From contig NC_082595.1 in NCBI RefSeq assembly GCF_030936135.1, positions 79,146,135 to 79,210,134 of the forward strand: a stretch of DNA of 64,000 nucleotides, in the 5' to 3' direction. This DNA comes from Gavia stellata (Eukaryota > Chordata > Aves > Gaviiformes > Gaviidae). The position numbers and the translations under genes are program-made. This document shows, piece by piece, positions 36,758 to 49,690 of the stretch (position 1 is its first letter; every line of letters begins with the position of its first letter). The notes beneath the pieces were generated by a model. That model was not told the origin of the DNA, did no database searches, and saw only the letters and a program-made list of their open reading frames with translations.

Positions 36758-39539
36758 CTGAGAGGGAGAAGAAAGCCCACATTTTAGAGAAGCAGTACAG
36801 CCCAGGAGTTAGGATATAAGAGTGAGAAACAGAAAGACTAGTTTGCTACTAGTCTGCTGCATTAGTGTGCTTGTCACCTCTCCTCCTGATCCCTTTAATT
36901 TCTCCATCCTTAAACCAAGACTAAAAGATAAATACTTAGGGAGCATGGTGCCCTCTCCTGGTGTAGGGTTTATACCAGAGCTCAGTATTTCTGATCCATG
37001 GATGCAGGCAAATTTACAGCAACACTATGGTATAACCACCACACCTTTAATTTTGCAGTGGTGAATTACCTAGACACTTCCTGCCTAGGACTGTCACCCC
37101 AGTGTGCTGGTCACTGATGTGCCCGCCCTGACAGTGGTCCCACACTCAAGAGAGCCTAAAACCCAAACTCATGTTCAGAAATCCCCTCAGCTGTACGTTT
37201 CTGCTTCCAAGCTGAGAGGCAAGAGCTGGCAGTGCAAAGGCTCCTTGTCTGATGTAGCAGGAAGGAGAACCGATGGTAGAGGCTAACTTTGAAACCCTCA
37301 GTAACTACAGCTATCTGACTGGATCCTCAGCGTAACGCAGAGACACCAACTAGGTGAGGCACAGAGGCACAGCACAGCTTCAGAGAATGATGCCCTGCAG
37401 TCCAGGAGCTCAAAAGAGGTTGTCTTCTGCAAAAGAGTCTAACAAGTAAAGAGGGGACAATTTTCCTGTTTTTATCAATATTCCACACCCATTTTTGGTG
37501 TGAATGAAATGATGCAACATGTTACAGTAAGAGGGTGCTTTCGCTACTAAACAGTCAAACTTGTTTCCTGAGTTCTGACAAATTACATTTCCTGCAGAAA
37601 AAGGAAACTGCTTAGTCCGAGACCAAGCACTGTTCTGATCTAGATCAATAAAATGCAAGGGAAGTCAACTATGGGCTGATGCTCAAAGCATTATATCTCT
37701 ATGGTTCCATATATCATGGAGTGAGCTGGGTAGAAATCTAAACAGGCCACTTAGAATAAAAAATGCACAGTATGACATGGGCAGCTATGTGACACTTATG
37801 CAACTAAGTGAACTATACATATATCCATGAAACACCTGAGTATGGATATATTTGATATGTAAACTCTGTCTAAAAAGCACACCCAAAAATAGACAGTTCT
37901 GAACTACAGGAACTGGTGTCCAGATTTAGAAAGACAGGATTTTGAAATTAACTGGGCATGAGATTTTCACATGCTTGTCTAACATTATATTAAAGCAGTG
38001 TTTGTACCTTGGTACTTGAGGTATGACACAGCAGCAGGGAAATTTTTTTTATCAATCAAACTTTGCTTGAATAAACAGAGTTCTGTGTTGTGCTAAAAAT
38101 AGTTCACAGGAAAATTCCTACAAGCCTTTTTAAGAGCACATCTCTGTATCGCATATCCAAAATAAAACATGCGACAGGGAACCAGAAGGGGGAGCAGTAA
38201 TACAAACATTTTCAAATCCTCACTAGTGAAATGATACAACATAGGTGGTCTTCTGAAAATTGTTAAAAAACATGATCGAGTGCTTTTTTGGGGGCCAAAA
38301 CTTGAGCCTTTAGTAACTAAAGCAGTTCTAAGAAGTGAAAATAAACATATTACTCAAGGAATCACAGAAAAATATTTAGTCAGAAAACAAGATTAAAATA
38401 AATAGAAGGAAGAAATCTAGACCCTTGTATTCATACCAATAGAGCCACTTAGATTTTTATTGAGCAAATCATCTCACAAATATCTTCTCTTTCAAAACAA
38501 ACAAAAAAAAGTATTTAACAAGTTTGGTGCTTATTAATGCAATAGAAAAGAAGCAGTCATTTGGACTTACACAGCAACCCTTGCCTTATGGGGTACTCAA
38601 ACCATTCTCAAGAAAGTTTCTGTCTCCTTCTGCTCATGAGTTGGGAGGGGAACACTCTCTTCTGCAATTTTTCTTTCTGTTTCTCTCTCCTTTTTCAGAA
38701 GCATCTCAGTAGCCCTTCCTGAAGTTGATTCTCCCAAGACAGCTGTACTGAGGCATTGGCCATTTATAATTTCCAGCAGGAGAAGTATGGTTACAGTAGT
38801 GGATCAAGGACTCCTCACTTAGCATCCTAAAGCATGTCTAAGAATTGCTCATATATAAGCAAAAAAATTATCAAACCTTTCCAAAGATACTTACACAGTA
38901 CTGTGCTGTTGTACACCTTCTACACTCATACCCTAGTCATAACCAAGATACAGCTAATGCTACTATAGGGAAAGCCAGACTGGTCTGGAATACAGAGAAG
39001 ACCACAGATAGGCCCAGGCAGCTGCTGTAGAGAAGGATTTTGTCTCTTTCATGACAAATACCGGCATTACCAGCAACTGATTATTGGGCATTGCAAATGT
39101 GGGCAGAAGTTTCACATTCTGGGGTTACTTCATGATGAACTATGCTTGGACAAGTGCAGAGTTTGGCCAGAGACTGTCTGTCACATCTAATATAATCTGT
39201 GGCAAGTAAGTACAGACACTGAACAGCTGGGATTTTGCAGTGAGCTACAATTGGAGAAGTCACAATAATTTTTAGTGGGTAGTAAAGTGCAACCTCTATC
39301 TTAAAAATTGCAAATGAGATTAGCAGACACCTCACATACAGAGCAAATACTGTTTCTCACCCCATTTTGGATGCTAGCATGCTAGAAATACCAGTGACTG
39401 CGTATAGGACCTTCACGTTTACAGAGAAGGAAGCCACTTTTACAAAGTCTCTTGGTGCTGTAGTCTGGCAGTGTGTGTGTGTGTGTGTTAGTTAATTGGC
39501 TTATTATTCATTTAACAGAGGAGAACATATTATTCTTAC
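36758..39539 (-). other. RIMS1: RIMS1 intron, 2782 bp
   Basis: No exon-like frame with splice borders and no recognised transposon. A (GT)9 microsatellite lies about 50 bp before the upstream exon's donor. Confidence 0.8.
39471..39488 (+). repeat. (GT)9 microsatellite in RIMS1 intron
   Basis: Nine uninterrupted GT units about 50 bp inside the intron from the 39540 splice donor. On the transcribed (minus) strand it is CA-rich; CA runs near a donor can bind hnRNP L. Confidence 0.88.
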
Positions 39540-39652
39540 CCATGGCAGGCGTTGCTAGCGTTTGTCGGCCTACTAACTGTGCAGGTCCAAGTCCATCGAG
39601 GAAATCACTAAACTGACTGTCTGCACCCAGCCGTACTCCAGGAAATATTAAG
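39540..39652 (-). CDS. RIMS1: RIMS1 exon: linker before C2B
   Basis: 113 bp, phase 2 to 1. It completes an Asn codon, then reads LIFPGVRLGADSQFSDFLDG, then LGPAQLVGRQTLATPAM plus the first base of Gly. This short linker is strongly conserved among RIM proteins and lies directly before the C2B domain. The acceptor is tttgcttcag and the donor is ATGG|gtaaga. Codon splits on both sides match the flanking exons. Confidence 0.94.
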
Positions 39653-42600
39653 CTGAAGCAAAATAAAAGCTGGTTAAGCACAAGAACAGGATTTATTTCT
39701 CGTGTCCTACAGTATTTACCTTGAAAGTACTACTTATACAAGGCAAACAGCTCAGGATGTGCAACCACAAATTATTCTGCAGCATCAGGAATGGGCTGTC
39801 TACCATGGACCCCAAAGAAGTGTAGTGAAATTCTGCACATGGACCCAAAATAGTCCATAAAACAGTTCTTGCTAAGGAGTTCTCCAGGAGCAGGGAAGAG
39901 CCTGACAGGTGAAAAAACTTTGAGTGACCTTGCATGAGAAAACATAGAAAGCCTCACGAAATTTAATAGCCTATCATTCTTCATTCTTGAATGCTTGATT
40001 TACCTTGCAATACTGTTGTATGTCTATACATACATCCAAACCCCATCTGCATCAGTTAGAACAAACAGGGAAAACAGATGTATACACTAAATTAATCTGA
40101 TTGTTGCAGCTGTTCAATGAAGCAGTAAACTGGCAGGAGTACTAGTGCTGATTAGAGCTAAACCTGATGCCACTCCCCAGCCAAAATATTCTGGTAGTCA
40201 CATCTGGATCTACAGTTGGTACCCACCCCTCTTTCAGGGCACAAACTGAACTGTAGTACATTGGCACAGAATATATGTGCTTTTCCAAGCTGCTTTCTTG
40301 TATTCCAGAATCTCCACTTTCTTTTTAATAGATAAACATTCTCCAAACAATAACAAAAGAAACAAACAAACAAAAGAAAAAGAGAGAGAATTGTCTATGG
40401 TGGGGACACTCAGCTTGGACTTCCTTGTCATGGTTATGAGGAACAGAGCAGACTTTGAACCAAGTCTAGATAGCATCTTACCCAGCAGGCCATCCACCAT
40501 TTTGTATCTGCTTCTCCCTCAAAGGAAATTCCCTATTAGACTGGAGAAAACAATCACAAAACTTCCTAATAAAAACACCTACTGTGAAAAGCTTTGATTT
40601 CCACAAATCAGGCTTATGTGCTCCAGTCATTCAATTCACACTGAAAATTCTCTGCAAACCCCAGTTAGTTGGATAGAAAAAGTCCATTCCTCTCTTCAAG
40701 ACTAACTGATCTTACTATGCCTGCATAAATGTATAGAGTGCCTGTAACTAAAGCTGACCAAAACATATCAGCAGAGTGCTTTTCACTAGAAAACTCCAAT
40801 TTACCAAAAGATAAGCTTTTCACAGAAGTGTAATTTCAAATTATATTTAAGAAGGTTTCTTTAGATGGAGGAGGAAAAGAACCTCAACATCTCCAGTTCA
40901 ACCATCAGCCCACCAGTTACAGTATTCACCTAACCTTGAGATGAAGGTTCAAGCCACCCACCCCACCTGCCAAGACACAGTCTTGTTTCTCTCCCCGGTG
41001 GCACTACCCATTCACTCTTGCCCCTGCTGTGAAAAGTTTCTTGCTCATTTCTTTGCCCTTTTCCCCCAAAATGCATGTTACATTTTGCTATGGAATGACT
41101 AACAACATTGAAAATCTTCACTTAAGAGCCTTCTCACTTTTCAGACACCTCTAGCTATACAAATAATGAAGGGTGTGAATTACTCTATTCACCTTAAAGC
41201 GCATTAATTCTAATTAATTAAACTCAGGTCATGGATCAAGCAGAACATAACAGGGTACCTGGGGTATCTACTGTTATGCATTCTCAGCATTCTCTACTAT
41301 CTGCATTCTCAGCTGAGCTACACATCTGACTGGACTTACAAAATGCAGGATGAGGCATGATACTGTCAACAAACTATGTCACCCTGGAAGTAAAGTCAGT
41401 ATCATAATGTACACACACAAGGAAGGAAAAGTAGCGTTTACAAACTTAACACAAGCACTTCCTAACCGTCATCATTACCCACCTACAGTAATGTCAAGAG
41501 TGAACTGAAGACAAAATACAACTCAAGCAACCAAAGTCAAGCTCTCGCTGATTTTGATGGGAATCTCACAGGAGAGAGGAAAAAAACTAGCAAACGGCTT
41601 CCCTACTCAAATGTAGGGTAAGTCTGAATACAAAGTGCTATCAAAAACTGATTCATGCTCACACTAGAAATAACATCTGAAGTTAAAGGTGATATTTCTA
41701 ACATTCGAAAAAGGCCTGGAAGAAGGAGGGAGAGAGGGAGAGGATTTTAGGATCAGCCGGCCCAGTGCACGTAGCCCTGATTATGTGATGGAGTTGTGCA
41801 GCTTCCCCTCCACCTTGCAGTTGAGTCCAACTCGTGTTCTAAAAATTGGGCAGTGATGCATATAGGGGAAGTGATTACACAGTAGATGATTGTTTAACTG
41901 GTCATCTTTCTTACAAGAATGTCTGCATATAACACTCTTCATTCACTGTGAACTAAACCCAGAGCTGCTGTAAACTAACATTATTCTATCAAACTCAAGT
42001 AAATTCATAGAGTCTGAGGATTTGATCTACAGCTAAATCACAGAATCATAGAAAAACAGAACACTAGAGAAGTTTTCTAAGCCACAAAGTACAGCACCAC
42101 AGTGAACAGAGCCCTCTGGTATCCCTTGTACCTGTGGCATTGTGTCCTGTTTATGGAATGCTTCTCTTCCTGCATTGCGGTAAGATATATTTAACTGTTT
42201 CACCTGAGTTTTGTTATCTGCCTCCTTTGGCCCATTCTTCTGGGCTTCCCTTCAGAGTCACTGTTAGATATTGCTGGTGGTCTCAATTCCCCAGCATCAC
42301 TGTTTCTTTACTCTTGCCAGGGACTGGAATAGGGATGTGGAGATCAGGAACATTGATTAAGGCTAAGGTCAAGTGCGAAATGGGTTTGAAGTCAGGAAAT
42401 GAAATTGAGGTATAATGAGGATAAGGAATAAACCTGAAGACCCCATAACTCTATCAAACCAAAAGTCTGTGACAGAAACACAGTGAGAGTTAGGGAGCTG
42501 GTGCCAAAAGTATGGTTTGGAAAAGCAGGACAAATGTGGTCAGATGTGAAGAAATCTATTTTATGAGAGAGCTGAGAGAGGTAAGCAGACTTGTCAGAGG

Positions 42601-43340
42601 CAGAACTGGTCCTGGGGCAGCAAAAGATGGGGAGCAGGCACAGGAGCTAAAGAGGCAGAAACAAGACAAAAGATGCAGATAGCGTGACTACTAGCTTATG
42701 ATAGCTCACTTTACCTTAAAGATTGACCTATTTCTAAAGGATAATTTTCAAACTAAGTCCCAATATGCACACCTGGCCTGCTATATGTCCCAATAAGAAG
42801 CAAGCAGCCAGTTTACCTCACAGGCTTGCTCTCTTCACTGCCTTGCTCAAAGGCTGGTTCTCAAGTCAACAATTTAAGGCTATACCTTGCAGTTTCTCTT
42901 CTCCAGATGCCTGCTGTGACCTCCAGATCCAGACCCTGGCTGCCCCAGCCTTGCCAAATCCATTTACACACTCTGAAGGTGGAGCAAAGGATTAGGCTGT
43001 TCCTCTGAAAAGGTCCTTGACATCAGTGCTGGTCTCCCACCTCTCCTGTATTGTTAATCAGGGAAACAGGCTCACCCAGCTCCACCTTAGCAAGGTCCAG
43101 TTTATTGGGCCCTTCGTCACCATGGTGAGTGACTGGTCCCTTACAGACTGACACTGCAGCCTAGAGAGAGGAAGGAGGATGGCAGGATGAAGTAAAGGTA
43201 ATGCCCTCTCATAGGATCATACTGCTAAAAATACTGGGGTGTTTTACTTTTGTCCCTCACTCTTAACTACTTGCTTAAATACTTTGTTTTTGAGTTATGA
43301 TGGAGCCTTTTTTCTTACATGACTCCTGCAATTCTTAGCA

Positions 43341-43539
43341 TAATCATAGAATCATAGAATGGTTTGGGTTGGAAGGGACCTTTAAAGGTCATCTAGTCCA
43401 ACCCCCCTGCCATGGCAGGGACATCCTTCACTAGATCAGCTTGCTAAAAGCCCCATCCAACCTGACATTGAATACTTCCAATGATGGGGCATCCACAACT
43501 TCTCTGGGCAACCTGTTCCAGTGTCTCACCACCCTCATT
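43341..43539 (-). mobile_element. CR1 LINE 3' end, 5'-truncated
   Basis: Begins on the plus strand with aatcatagaatcatagaatgg, the reversed CR1 terminal repeat, then tttgggttggaagggacctt, taaaggtcatctagtccaac and ccccctgccatggcagggac. It continues through the characteristic caacttctctgggcaacctg and ttccagtgtctcaccaccct. Only about 200 bp of the 3' end are present. It lies in the same transcriptional orientation as RIMS1. The sequence is close to what is usual for young avian CR1 families, so this copy is probably not very old. Confidence 0.94.
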
Positions 43540-43560
43540 GTAAAAAAATGAGGGTGGTGA
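43526..43560. repeat. 14-bp perfect inverted repeat at CR1 5' end
   Basis: The left arm tcaccaccctcatt (43526-43539) is CR1 sequence. The right arm aatgagggtggtga (43547-43560) is its exact reverse complement, across a 7-nt loop gtaaaaa. The arm beyond the loop is not expected in a normal CR1, so it marks the truncation point. Confidence 0.92.
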
Positions 43561-44441
43561 CATCATCTGATAATGGAGAAACTGCACCTTTACACAGCTC
43601 CTTGCCACCACCATGGCTGCCCCTGGCTCTTCATGCCTTATGCAATGTGCAGTAACAATTGTGGTAATACTGTAAGCACATAAAAAGATGAAGCCAAAGA
43701 AGTCCCAACATCTCATTTTTTCCAGGTCTATAGGGTGGATTTGCCTATGCCCGGTTTCCCCTTTTGTGGGGAGGCATCTTCTAATAATTCCCTAGTGACC
43801 ACTGTGCCTTGGCACACACGGTAGATTCCCACGGAGACCTGTGAGGAGGCTGGAGTATTCATGCTCTTTTGTGTCAGAGCTGCCTTTGTTCTCCTTTCCT
43901 ACATACTGAGTCATTCAGCAATGAATGAAAACAGCTGCCCCATTCCCCATAGTTGTCTGCCTGATTTCAGCTGATGGGGCAGCTGGACTCTGGGTTTACA
44001 GCTCTCAGTAAAAGACTTGGACCAACTCCAAACTAAACTTTCTTTGTATATAGTATTACTGAACAGAGTTTCATATCACAGGGATTTACATACAACATCT
44101 GAAGTTTAACTCTGAGTTAATCCAAACACAACTCAAGGAAAAAGTATCCCTATGTTTTGTTTTGAATAATGCTGTCTGAATTTAGTCGTCTTTTGATGAA
44201 CAAAACGCCTCACTGGATGACAGGGAAAATGTGAATCCCTAAGAAGTCCTCTCTCAATTTCAGTTTTCAAGAAATTTGTGTTGTGTGCCTAAAAGAAACA
44301 TTTTGCAAACATTTCAAGAGGAAGAATCTGTACACAGACCTATCCCCTTCAGCCAGAGCTGGGACCTCTGTTCACGTCCCAGGTTTTCTTACGAAGACAA
44401 GAAACTTCTCCTACATTACTGATGTTTTTAATGTCACTTAC

Positions 44442-44583
44442 TTGCCCTCGGAGCTATAACTATTTATGCTGCCGTCAGTGGATTCCCGACTTGGCTGTCG
44501 AACCATACGACTTCTCATCTCTGCTGCCATTCCTGTCTCTGTGCTTCTTTGTATCGTGCTCTTTAGCTTCTTGTTGCCAGCCT
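44442..44583 (-). CDS. RIMS1: RIMS1 exon: Ser/Arg-rich linker
   Basis: 142 bp, phase 1 to 2. After two bases of a split codon it reads AGNKKLKSTIQRSTETGMAA, then EMRSRMVRQPSRESTDGSIN and SYSSEG, plus two bases of Asn. The RQPSRESTDGS and NSYSSEGN motifs are shared by RIMS1-4 just ahead of the conserved linker and C2B. The stretch is basic and serine-rich and probably disordered, with likely phosphorylation sites (RQPSRES). The acceptor is tctgctttcag and the donor is gtaagt. This is the most 5' RIMS1 exon found in the window, and the gene continues to the right. Confidence 0.93.
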
Positions 44584-46025
44584 CTGAAAGCAGAGAAAAA
44601 GAAGCAATAGTTAGAATAGCAACATAGAGCAAAACATTTCTTTGCAGTTTTCCCCCAACAACTGATCTCATTTGACAATTACTATTTAATAATACAAAAA
44701 GACTATTCTGATTGAAGAAGGAATCTATCTTCTTCAGTTGCAAACTGGTGAAGACTTCTCTTTAAAAGGGCTGCAGCCTAAGGCAAACTTGTAGAAATCA
44801 GGTGTCTTATTAATAACCTTTATACAGTAAAAATGTAGACAGGATGACTGTGATGATAGTGTCTGCTAAACATAGACTCGGTAAGGTGTCTCTAGCCACC
44901 TTTTTAGGTTGCGTGACTACAAAAGAAGTTACAACTCTCATGGGAAAAAAGAGGGAAAAAAACCCTTTCGTGCATTCCATAGAAAATTGTTAAATACTGA
45001 AATACTTAGTATTAAAAATATAATAATGTGTTTTGACCCAGCAAAATCTTACTTTTCATGACAGAAAATCTTCAAAGTAAACAATGAGCTTTACATAACT
45101 TCTTATCTCAGCGCTTCCTAGGTAGAATTAACTCTTTGGAGAATCCATGTGGAAGATGATGGACTTCACAGAGTCTAGGCTTGCAACTGAACACTAGAGA
45201 GTAATGTAGATCTTGTGAAATTGTTCAAAGACTTGATCCATTTGGAAAAGCTTCCATCACACATTCTTTAAAATGCAATTTGAGTTCCACCTGGAAGGTT
45301 TTGTGTTACCCTTCAGCAAGGAGAGCTTCCAGTCCTTTACAGGGGTGGTTATGGGCTCAAGGTGCAATGGCCAATCTACAATGAATTCTGCTGTCGCATG
45401 GCAGAAATTATGCTTCTAGATGATGATACTCGTTCTCAAAGACCTTTAACTGAAATACTTCCACCAAAGTCTCTATGTGATGTAATAGTGTGTCTTGACT
45501 TCAAACTCAGTGTCCTGTTCATTTTCATTTAGTGCAGCCTATCATTCGATGGGTAACATTGCTTTCTCTCAGGAAGTAATAGATTTGATAAAGTTTCAGG
45601 TAAGTGCATGCAGAAACATTCTCCTGCATTTCCCCTTCATTTCAGTGCTCCTTCATTTGCTCTCTGCAAAGTCTCTGCTTCCTTTTCACAGTCTGCTCAG
45701 GGGAGCATCTGAAAAAATAAATGTTTCTTCCACCGCCACCTGCTGTGGAGACTGAATTGCTCTGAAAATTTTTTCACCTTCCTGTTTCATATGGACATGG
45801 TTGATGTTTGAAGCTGACAAATCTTGACCTCTCTTCACCTAAAAGCTATGGATTTGGCATCCCCCACATGGCCTGCCCATTGCTCAGGGTGATTAAACAT
45901 GCTGGTGAGAATAGCTGGCCCTTGCTCTTTGGGTCTGCAGAGCTGGTGGAGGGCAGGGAGAAACCACACAGAAAAGAGCAGTTCCCCCTCTCCCGGGGTT
46001 ATCACAGTAACCTCTTCTGAGCTAG

Positions 46026-46040
46026 CAGACAGACAGACAG
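46026..46040 (+). repeat. (CAGA)n microsatellite
   Basis: Nearly four units of caga. Confidence 0.8.
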
Positions 46041-48849
46041 AAAACATGGCCAAAGCGAAAAAGAAATAATTCATATATTGGGCTAAGAAGAGACAGCACC
46101 ACAGCAAAAGGGGCTGTGGTTTTCCTTTTAAGCCTTCTGGACCAGACGTTGTTTATCTATGGCCACCTAGAAGCAGAGAAACGAATGCCTCGGAGTGGAA
46201 GAAATCAGCTACTTCCGCAGATCCTTTACTCTCTTCTGAAGCCAACAGCTCTGAGGTTTTGCTCTGGGCCACTGCAACTCATTCAAATTCCTTTGTCAGC
46301 TGAAAATGCATTATTCAGTGCTAGACAAGGTACACCAGGCAGACCAGGCTTCATTCTTAGACCGTGCAGGTGGCTGTGGAAGGTATTTGCTGGAACTTCA
46401 GTGACTCCGTATGTAGAAAATCAAACGCTACATTTTGGACCTGAGCTTTATCTTTAAAAATAGATGGTGCATCCAGCATATCAATGCTGAAAGGTAAGCT
46501 GAGCATCAAAAATGAATCAAAAGGCAGCCCAGGAAGTATAACCCATATGCAGAGCCCTATGCCAAAGCAGCATTCTCACATTTTCAGTAGCTACGCATTT
46601 GCCACCCATGTTGTTTTGTGCCTCTCTCTCTTGCTGGGACCTGCTTGAAAGTGCCTCTGTTCCCATCTGCTCCTACAAAGCAGGTGAGATAATGGGGTTT
46701 ATGCCTTGCCTTCTTTTTTGAAGCCAGCTAGATCAGGCAGCATGACCAGAAGGATATAATATGTCAGAGCCTGAAATGTGGGCAGCTGAATAGGGTTGCC
46801 TGTGACTATTCACGGATCAGGAAATGGGAGTGATGAGGCACTAAAGGTAGCTACATGACCTTCACGATCTTGGCAATAATTGGGAGAGAGATGTTGCTCT
46901 GGACCACCTGGACAACATGGTGGGTGCTGAAACTTAGGGATTAGAGCCAGGCTGTTGGGAAAGCATAATGAAGAACATGTTCATAGAAATAGTCACTGTA
47001 AAAAAGATCCATTGACTAAATTACAGAAATGAATATTTTAGCTTTGAGTCACAATAGAGATTGAAAATAGCAAGTGGGTTTTTTTGAAAGAGTAATTTTA
47101 TATTATCATGGATAACATCCATGTTGCTGCTTGAACATGCTTTTTGCTCCACAGATTTTAAATGCACAGACCATGAAGTAGGAATCCTCATGCATGGCCA
47201 TAAGCAAGTCCACCACCTTGGCCCACTGTGCTGCAAATACCAGATTGTCTTTTTCTGAATACTTTTCAAGTCACTGCTCTCTGTCTTACTGTGCTGGATT
47301 CCACTTCTGGTTTTTTTCGTCAACTTTTTTTTTCAGGTTGAAGATTAAAAAAAATTCTTTTGACTCCTCAAGTAACTGCTGCTAATATCCACAATGTTTC
47401 CTGGGAAAACTAGAGTCCTCCTGCATATTTCATTTTATAACCTCAGTCTTAACATTTTGCAGTACAATCAGAAATATAACATAAAATGTAACCCAAGACA
47501 GAATTGTAAAATACATCAAGAATTTTATAGCATAAAGGGAATCGCTTTTGCCCAAGACTAAGAACCAAAACACACATTGCACAGGTTTTGGAAGTTTTAA
47601 CCTTGGTCAGTTACGCACATCATATTTTTTCGTCCACTTTAACACAAGAAGTAATGAGAACATTTTATCTTGTTGGTGTATTCCTGTAAACTTCTCAGCA
47701 AAACCCTGTTCTGCAAGGGAGGGAAGTGGTTAGCATACAGCTGAGTTGGGAACTGCTGTTATTTCTAGAGGCGTCCTGATAAAGTGAAGTCACTCTGGGG
47801 TGCAACTCCCAGTCCTGCCTTGATTGCACAATGAAATGCGGGATCCTAACAACTTCCAGTGTTTCTTCTGCTCTTGATCATGGTTTTTTTTTAAACTTCC
47901 ATTTTCATCTTGCATTACCTTTAATCTAGCAGTTCTGCATATATCTTTGGAACCCTGTCTTTATACGAAGAGTACAAGTTCATAAAATATTTAAGTTCAA
48001 TATATATGCTATGATATATTGTGAAGATTTTCTACTCTTGTCTGGGTATCTATTGGAGAATGCTTGGTCTCGCTCCTGATCTTTATTAGTTTGATATGTA
48101 CAATTAAATTTTATAATATGTTACAGTTATTTGCCTGCACTGTGTAAATTACACTATATTCATCGTGCAGACTGAAGATAAACTGGCTCTATAGTGAATA
48201 CCATTTAGGGGCAAAATTTACTCCAAAATGGTCTGTATGCTTCTGTCTGCTGTGTCAATTGTGTGAGGATTTCTACGTGCAGAAATGCAGACTGATGTGC
48301 ATAAATTGCATCTAAACACATAGTTTAACAGGTACAAGCTAGAGAAAAACTATTACAGAGCAATTGTGATGAACATTTTTGCAGATTTAATAACTGATGC
48401 AAAAGGATCATAAAGCAGCCATCTACAGCTACCAAAGATACACAGCTTGTAAGCATTTTGCAATTCATCATCAGCCTTGTAGCACCCCTGCTACAACACA
48501 CTGATGAGTGTGTGCAATGTGCTACTTCTGTCTACCTATTATAAAAATAGCCTATAGTGATTCCTTTTTAGTCTGACAAGAAACTGGTCCCCGATTTTGG
48601 TCTTCTCAGACAAAAGTAAATTAATGGAGATCCTGATCTAAGTAATGATAAAGAGCAAAAAGCAAGCTTCTTAGTGTATGTACTATCTTACGTTTGCAAA
48701 AAACATCAATGCAATTGATACGTCCCCAATTTCTGTACTTCCTAATTACCTTCAAGTATAGCAGCCATGAGCAAAACGTTATTGACAGGAGAATTATATT
48801 AGTGAGAAAGGGTCACGGATAGTATCTATAGAATTAAGATGGCCTACTA

Positions 48850-49690
48850 GGGATACCTCAAGGCTAGCTTTACATTTGTAAAGGCATCCAATTCAGAGAG
48901 AACAATGCCAGGACAAACGGCCCAAAATTACTTGTATCCATGACTGCCCTTAGCAAAGGCATGACTGCACATGGCATCACCATTGGCCTGGCTTTTCCTC
49001 CAGGATCCATGAGGAGCCTGGAGGCAATTACTACATCTTGCTCTTGCTGCGCCAGGGCCTGCTGGAGTAAAGCTTTTATCCTGTGCTGCCAAAGTGTGTA
49101 TTACATGCCATGGGACAAGGCTAGGTGACATACAAGAATATGCGAGGACACAAGCTTGGCAACTTGGTCAATAGGACAGTGTTAGAGATCTCTGTAGGGC
49201 AGAAGACGACAATCCTGACATGGTCTTCTATGAACTGCCTATAGGGAGAGGTGCCTTGAGCGAGTATTACATACCTGAGGGCAACTAGTTGCTTAGCACC
49301 AAAAAAAAGAAGCAAATTTACACACATGCAGCACCTGGATATGTGGTATGGAAAATTCGTGGCTGGTTCGAAAGAACGCTCCAGAGAACAAAGCATACAC
49401 CACTGCTAAATCCACTAATCCACTTATTATCCCTAAAGGGATAATAAGAAGGGTACTAACACTCAATGTCATCGCATGACTCAAGGGCAAATTATTCACG
49501 GTATCAAGCATGCTCATGCAGCCAAAGAAAAACCTAAAAGGACTACAGCTCCAAGCCAGCTCTGACTGAAACCTGGCAGGACTGTGACCATATTGTTGGT
49601 TTGCACACTGACTGTGCGAGACACCAACAAGATTATGCCAGCTGGAATAGTAAGGGCCATCCTCAAATCAAAGGACCATAAAAAGAAAAG
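48850..49690 (-). pseudogene. coding-like patch of unknown origin
   Basis: Locally higher GC than the surrounding intron. On the minus strand, three neighbouring frames carry protein-like runs broken by stops or frame changes. One has a hydrophobic stretch SWLGAVVLLGFSLAA (about 49.51-49.56 kb). The next frame has STLLIIPLGIISGLVDLAVV and YALFSGAFF (about 49.37-49.46 kb). A third near 48.87-49.10 kb, with no stop for about 70 codons, includes KALLQQALAQQEQDVV. This could be a decayed retrocopy or mobile-element gene for a membrane protein. I recognise no family, and chance is quite possible. Confidence 0.15.

Larger units (their letters stand above)
39653..44441 (-). other. RIMS1: RIMS1 intron, 4789 bp
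   Basis: Holds a minus-strand CR1 tail (43341-43539) with an adjoining fold-back. A short sequence at 42037-42053 (tcacagaatcatagaa) resembles the CR1 terminal repeat but has no body attached. No further exon was recognised. The plus frame 43444-43716 region on either strand is CR1-derived or chance. Confidence 0.8.

Noticed and set aside
42037..42053. Second CR1 scar (tcacagaatcatagaa)
   Set aside because: Only the short terminal repeat matches; no CR1 body follows, so chance or a very old fragment cannot be separated.
44438..44743. 101-codon minus frame as a separate protein
   Set aside because: It is the RIMS1 exon 44442-44583 read through its acceptor into the intron; the part beyond 44583 is not coding.
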